NCBI GenBank assembly: GCA_003427395.1
Contig: BFEA01000121.1
Coordinates: 2,730,311-2,765,268, forward strand
Direction of reading: 5' to 3'
From: Chara braunii
Lineage: Eukaryota > Streptophyta > Charophyceae > Charales > Characeae
DNA: 34,958 nt
Below are positions 30,066 to 34,958 of the stretch, piece after piece. The position numbers were made by a program, and so were the translations under genes. Under the pieces are notes generated by a model, which had not been told where the DNA came from, searched no databases, and worked only from the letters and a program-made list of their open reading frames with translations. The stretch's first letter is position 1, and each line of letters begins with the position of its first letter.

Positions 30066-30225
30066 AGTCACAAAAATGAGTTATAATTGTACTATGGGCC
30101 AATATATTTTTTGCAATTGCGATGATTCACTGTATTCGGAGGGAAAGCTCGGTTCTATTACGATAGGGGTGCAATTTCAAAGCGTATCTTGGCCCATACT
30201 GCAATTACAACTCGTTTTTGTGACT
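30066..30225. mobile_element. 160-bp foldback element (MITE) with ~41-bp inverted ends
   Basis: The left end AGTCACAAAAATGAGTT and the following bases match the inverted right end (30185-30225) at 36 of 41 positions, including an internal TATGGGCCAA. The unpaired centre is under 80 bases. No clear target site duplication was found, so the superfamily is undetermined. No coding capacity. Confidence 0.75.
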
Positions 30226-31335
30226 CCCATGTAGTTTCTCAAAAAAAAAGCCTGGTTGCATTACGACAAGGGTGCGACAAAGGTTTTGTCTGTCTTCGAT
30301 ATGAAAAATGGTGTGGGATTTGATATTCCTAGGTTGTTGGGGCACTTGGGGGGCGTAGGGTGTCGTTTTCGTGTGCAGGCATTTCGTGTTGTTTGGTCTG
30401 CGAGGTTTGTAGTGTTTTAGGGGCTTGTCAGTGCGGCTGGTGGTGGTTGGGGTGATGACGATTTTTGTTCTTTCTGTTCCATACAGTTTCAGTGCAGGGG
30501 TTTGCGGATGAAACTCCTCGGTGGGTGGTTTCGTGCATCCCAAATTTGTGTAATTATACAAAAGTCAACAAAAATCACCAAAGTAAAAACACATTGGGAC
30601 ATTTTTCATAGCGCAATTGGGTTGACATGAATTGATGGTTTCGAAACATATGACATAGAGTTTAGCAACGCAAGTCTTACATTTCGCACATTACGAAACA
30701 ATGCATCATGTACAATGGAACCGTGAGATCATGCATGCACTAAAACATACCACGTTGCCAAACACACAAACAAAACTTACAATCCATAGGAAATATGAAA
30801 CAATAATGTACATCTGCGATCATGTGAGTCACAATGAGTGTGGACTCATAAAACACAATCATACAACGAGCAGGGAAAACCAATACAACTGTTGCATGAG
30901 TCGTACAACATGCAATATAGCACTCAGATCCCTGGAAGTACAAATGTATTGTCGAACAACTGCTCCTCCTATGACTCATATCCACCCACATAAGAAACTA
31001 CATACTCTCCATATGTACAGACGTCATCCTAATGAAAAAAAAAATCAGAACAACTGTCACTAGTATACATATATCTCACAAAAACGAAGACATAAAAACC
31101 CTACCACAAAGAACCTCCTCTACCACACGCACCGTCTGACGCCTTGGACTACACACGAGTCCTGGGAAGGTGGAAAAAACTCACATAAATAACTGCGAAA
31201 CTAAAGTACATATGAGGAACTAACAAAACGTTTACGAACCACGCACCGAACCATGGGAAACATCCAGATAAACAGGAAGACATATCTACTGCCCCTGATC
31301 ACTGCCTGCTCGTCGTCGTCCCCGTGTCGACGGTG
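30226..31335. other. Unassigned DNA
   Basis: Apart from the G-rich block at 30331-30380, nothing was recognised. The 30560-31250 part is A/C-rich on the plus strand with no conserved reading frame. It lies downstream, in transcription sense, of the minus-strand reading frames at 31336-33282, so it could contain the 3' end of that transposon. Confidence 0.4.
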
Positions 31336-31357
31336 TCATACATGTCCCTGCCTCGAC

Positions 31358-31410
<53 letters not shown>

Positions 31411-33282
31411 CCTGCGCCTCACAACGTCGTTGGGCTCCTCCTCTGTGTCGGCCTCTGAGGCACGCGTCGCCTCCAACCTCGCGAGCTCCCTATCGCGGAT
31501 GTCGTGCAACTCCCTCAATCGCGCCTCGTCCCTAGCAATACGAGACTCTATCTCGTTAATGCTGGTGTGAGATCGCTCTCCACGAGGCGCCGACACACCG
31601 TCCTCTCCGGAAGTGTACAACGCAGGCGCGACCATGCATGAACCTAAAAGTAGGTCTCTGTGCGCGCCGTATCTAGGGAGTCCGAGAATGCGATAAGCAG
31701 TCCCCATACTTAGTGTCGGCCTCTACTCCTCCCTCAAACGTGCCTGCTGCGCTGCGAAATCACCCCCCATACCATCATCAACTCGTCGCACTGTGCTTCA
31801 TGGACGGTGAAGCGACTGCTGTGTGTTGAGGCGAGGTGACGACGACGACGGCATGTGGCCTCTCTCGGCAATACTACCCGTGATAGTTGTCGGAGTATCG
31901 TGGAGTGTAGTCGGTGGAGGAGGTGTAACTGGGGAGATGCGAGTCGTACGTGCACCCGAAGCCGTTGCTCTGATAGTCTCTGAACATTGCTGCTCACGCT
32001 CCAAGCTCGCAGGAGAGCCAAAATACAGAGGGCTCAAAGGTGTGTAAAGCGGAGGCGATCGAACTCTGACCCTGAGAGATCCCGCAGGTCCCCTGCTAAT
32101 CGGATCCTCCAGTAGCGCACGGTGCAACTCGTCAGGGTCAAGTAGGCCTGGTGTAATCTTCCCTTCCTCCATATCTGCTCTCACGGGGTCAGGACGGTCA
32201 TGTGCTATACCGCCCTTCCCCTCCTCATCAACACCACCTCCACCCTCCGCAGGATGTGAAGGATCCTCGTGTGCCATCGGTGAAGGACCACGCAACACCA
32301 ACGCCAACGACATATTGCCTCCGGCCTCGTCCACATCTGCATCACCCTGTACAGGTCCACATGCGTCACCCCCAATCGGCCAGTGTGACGATCGACCTGA
32401 ACCGGCACTATGCGCAGGTGCAAGACGGTCGGGATCACCCGCCCCATCATCGCCCTCCGCATCGGGTCTGCGGCCTCCATCCAACTCGCCTGAATCACCG
32501 TCCATAGGAACTGGCTCTTGAGTGGCTGGAGGATCACGCTGCAACATGCCCGCCGCACACAGTCCAAGTATGGCGTTGGACACAGCCGGATCTCCATACT
32601 CAGACGCACCTAAGTCTCCTCCCATCGCGGACCCCGAGTCGATATCTCCCTGGGGCGACGTCTCAGGCACTGGGGTGTCGGGTGTCGCTGTGTCCGCTGC
32701 AAACGGGTGCGGGACTGTAGGAACGCTATGCTCGACCCCGCGCGCATCAGGGACAACAATACCCGTCTCCAAGTCCCGAAGACGCTGCTGCTCCGCCATG
32801 TACGCATCTCTACCCACCCACTCTCTCTGCAACTGCGCCAGCCGCTGGTCCTCCTCTCGATCCATCTGGGTATGGAGCTCCTCCGTGGACTCTGCTCCAC
32901 CACCTTCCATAGGATGATACCCGGCCTCATCCCCCACTCTCTCTCGCCCGTCAGTCCGTCCTCGAACACCGCTGCCCTAAAATCCTAGTCCAAGGCCCTG
33001 AAAGACACTCGTGCGCAACTCCGTCTGCTCCCTGTCGCCTCGAGGTGCTGAGGTGGGTGTATGATGGCTCGGCAAATGCTCCTATGCTCTGATGTCGTCT
33101 AGATGGTCCGACACCTCGTATCTACCACCTGAAGTCGATCCCGCCAGCGTCTGCAGCCTCGCTGATCTCCTAAGACCCTCGGCGGCAGGTGCGGCTCCCT
33201 GGCGCACCAACCGTGCTATGCGAAGCAGTAACGGCTCGTCGTCGTCATCGTCGTCGTCGTCCACGCTGTCCAGCCCGGTCAC
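31336..33282 (-). pseudogene. Acidic, coiled-coil low-complexity reading frame downstream of the hAT transposase
   Basis: One minus-strand frame is nearly open for ~1.95 kb with only a few stops (33082, about 32980, 31798, about 31735). From the start it reads a poly-Asp tract and LRRSARLQTL (33082-33282). Next comes a 379-residue stretch (31798-32937) with a helical segment DREEDQRLAQLQREWVGRD and long Gly/Asp/Pro/Glu-rich disorder. Last is a coiled coil IARDEARLRELHDIRDRE ending in an Arg-Glu repeat encoded by the (CT)n microsatellite. No catalytic domain is visible. Because it follows the hAT dimerisation region on the same strand, I infer it is that transposase's long C-terminal tail or a second ORF of the same element. 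An unrelated gene cannot be excluded. Confidence 0.45.
31361..31408. repeat. (TC)n microsatellite
   Basis: About 48 bases of perfect TC repeats, read on the minus strand as Arg-Glu codons within the 31336-31707 frame. Confidence 0.95.
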
Positions 33283-33604
33283 CTCTTTCTCTTTGCACCC
33301 ACCACGGGGTACACCACTAGACCCTCCGCATCTCCACTCGCGCCACTTCTAGCAACTCCACTTGCGCCGCCTGAAGCGTCTCGCTGTCCACGCTCCAACC
33401 CTATATCGGTCGCGGGGATGGAATCGTCGTCGCTCTCCCGAATGAATGTGCAGCGTGGCTGAAATCCATGTCCTCCGACGCCCGCACCGACTCTGGTGGC
33501 GGCAGAGGCACGTGGTCGTAAGGAAGCAGTATCTCCGCTCTGACACCGAAAACCTCAGCAACTCCCCCAGGGCGACGAGCACCCTGCTGCTGGAAGCGAC
33601 GAAC

Positions 33605-34958
33605 CTATGCACTGATCTCATGTGCCGACACTGATGACTGAGCTCTGGCTCCCCACTCCTCTGGCTCAGGCTCGTCCTCCTCATCCTCGTCGTCGACCAC
33701 CGGGTGTGTATACTCCTCTGGCTGCGCCTCAGCCAGGGTTGCCATGCGACCCCACGGAAGAACGTACCCCCCACTCCGCTCGCCGCATCCAAGTAGTTTG
33801 AGATTCTTAGCAATCTCAACCAACTGCGCGACCTTCCTGAACTCGAGCTTGTTGCGCTTGGTCGTGTGGATGCGCTCCTGCTCTGCCCAATTCCTCTTAG
33901 CAGGATAGGCGGACGTCCACATGTGCATCACACGGCCAGCGATCTCCTGCAAGTCCGCGAAGCATGCATCATGCTCCACCTACCAAGACGCGCATCTGCT
34001 CGTCTCGTCATCCCCGATACAGGTCTCCGCCTCGGCGTCCCTCGTCACCCTGTCTGTCATGTGGCCTAGCGTGGAAGGACCACATCTGCTCCCGCACCCG
34101 CAAGTATATATCCCCCGCCGGATCACCGCCTGTCTGCGCTAACAGAAACGAGTCGCATTCGGTAACCACCTCGAGGTCCGCAGCTGTCCTACAGACGGAC
34201 TCGTAATAACTGAGAGAGCGTCTGCGGGGGTTGAGCAGATGCGCCGCAGCGTGCGCGGACTCAAGCATATGCATGGTGCGGATCTGCACCGCCTCCACGC
34301 ACGGCCCCCGCATGTCATCAGGGACGTCAGCAACAGCCACCTGCCGTACCAACTCCTGCGACCATGAGTAAATCGTGGACATGATCATGCAGCCCCTGTC
34401 CAATCTCCTCAACAACTGGTGGACAGGGGTCATGACAACGACAGCGTGGTGAACATTGCACCAGAAATCAGTGCACCAGATGACCTGTCGAACCTACAGA
34501 GCCTGTCTGCGCTTCGACGACACTCATGGGATCTTGTCGCACTCCTCGTCCTGAAGCATGCTCTCCAAGGCATTACACCTGGCGAGCAAACACACAAACA
34601 TAAAAAGAACAGACGTGAATCGCGTCTCTACGGGGTGCACAAGTGTGCGGCGACGAATCTTCAAAGGTGATAAGCCGCGCCGTGCGATTTAATGAATCGC
34701 ACCAACGCCCGAGCTTTGAAAATGGTGTCCGTAACCCAAAGAACTCGTATCCCGATGTTAGACAACATCAAGTTGGCAACGTGGGTGGAACACGGGAGCC
34801 AAGTGATACGGCGGATCTGCGGATCGGAGTCCTTTGCAAGGAGCTTTGCGGCCGACGTATAGTTCGACATAGAGTCCGTGCAAATGGCCAACACGTCCTT
34901 CGGAGGGAAAGACCGGAAAATGGCCTTTCACCTCCTCAGGACGATCTGTGTCGTCTCA
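33605..34958 (-). pseudogene. hAT-superfamily (DUF659-like) transposase, partial and frameshifted
   Basis: Enters from the right edge, so the N-terminus is outside the window. Minus-strand order: 34894-34661 has VLAICTDSMSNYTSA with a candidate catalytic Asp, followed by RITWLPCSTHVANLMLSNIG, the TPC.AH...L element of DUF659/hAT proteins. After a frame change, 34433-34008 has FWCNVHHAVVV, TPVHQLLRRLDRG and HAAAHLLNPRRRSLSYYESV, the ..HLLNP.. block of hAT transposases. After another frame change, 33979-33605 has MHMWTSAYPAKRNWAEQERI and KRNKLEFRKVAQLVEI, the C-terminal hAT dimerisation region, then an acidic Asp/Glu tail. hAT transposases excise and reinsert DNA with 8-bp duplications. At least two frameshifts and a stop upstream of 34931 indicate a dead copy. 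No terminal inverted repeat was located. Confidence 0.8.

Larger units (their letters stand above)
29371..30380. repeat. G-rich ~50-bp repeat on both sides of the second gap
   Basis: The block around 29380-29430 (ggttggtggggcccgttggg ... gtgtcgttttcgggtgcaggc) recurs at 30331-30380 (ggttgttggggcacttgggg ... gtgtcgttttcgtgtgcaggc). The gap between them probably hides more of the same family. Confidence 0.55.

Noticed and set aside
29243-30102. Long frames running through the second assembly gap
   Set aside because: They consist mostly of undetermined residues and carry no information.

Overview
The window looks like nuclear DNA of a plant-lineage (streptophyte) eukaryote. It is gene-poor and filled with broken transposable elements, short inverted-repeat elements, retroposons, tandem repeats and two assembly gaps (16029-16164 and 29513-29958). 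From memory, the combination of Ty3/gypsy elements, a CCHC/coiled-coil/GIY-YIG family and hAT-type genes with long acidic tails resembles a characean green alga such as Chara braunii. That assignment is inference and was not checked by any search.

Layout. 1-929: (AG)n microsatellite, a diverged ~205-bp tandem repeat and A/T-rich non-coding DNA. 930-9440: a decayed Ty3/gypsy LTR retrotransposon (element A) with two related LTRs, an initiator-Met-tRNA-type primer binding site, a leader carrying a ~40-bp-periodic TGACGTGG array, gag, and pol (protease remnant, RT, RNase H, integrase, chromodomain-like end). An A/T-only island interrupts its gag and a TA-flanked MITE interrupts its integrase. 9549-9607: a tiny poly(A) retroposon with a perfect 16-bp target duplication. 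About 9700-15960: a second chromodomain Ty3/gypsy element (B), split by a hAT-type MITE. Its RNase H/integrase part (about 12217-13885) is inverted relative to the rest.

16168-16550: a tRNA-derived SINE on the minus strand. 16856-20182: the one convincing host gene, a first or early coding exon of a U-box/ARM E3 ubiquitin ligase that ends at a clear splice donor. Its remaining ARM exons are not recognised in the window. 20183-24709: presumed intron and intergenic DNA with SINE-like pieces, tandem repeats, hairpins and a 1.07-kb-spaced pair of direct repeats. 24710-26910: a decayed gene joining a CCHC zinc knuckle, a long coiled coil and a GIY-YIG endonuclease-like domain. 27306-28784: three tandem ~496-bp satellite units with internal substructure. 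28785-31250: G-rich and unassigned DNA around the second gap, including a 160-bp inverted-repeat element.

31336-34958 (minus strand): a decayed hAT-superfamily transposase entering from the right edge, followed by an unusually long acidic, coiled-coil-containing reading frame.

No intact mobile element is visible. The U-box exon is the only long uninterrupted reading frame with a recognisable conserved host domain. Everything else reads as layered transposon insertion and decay.
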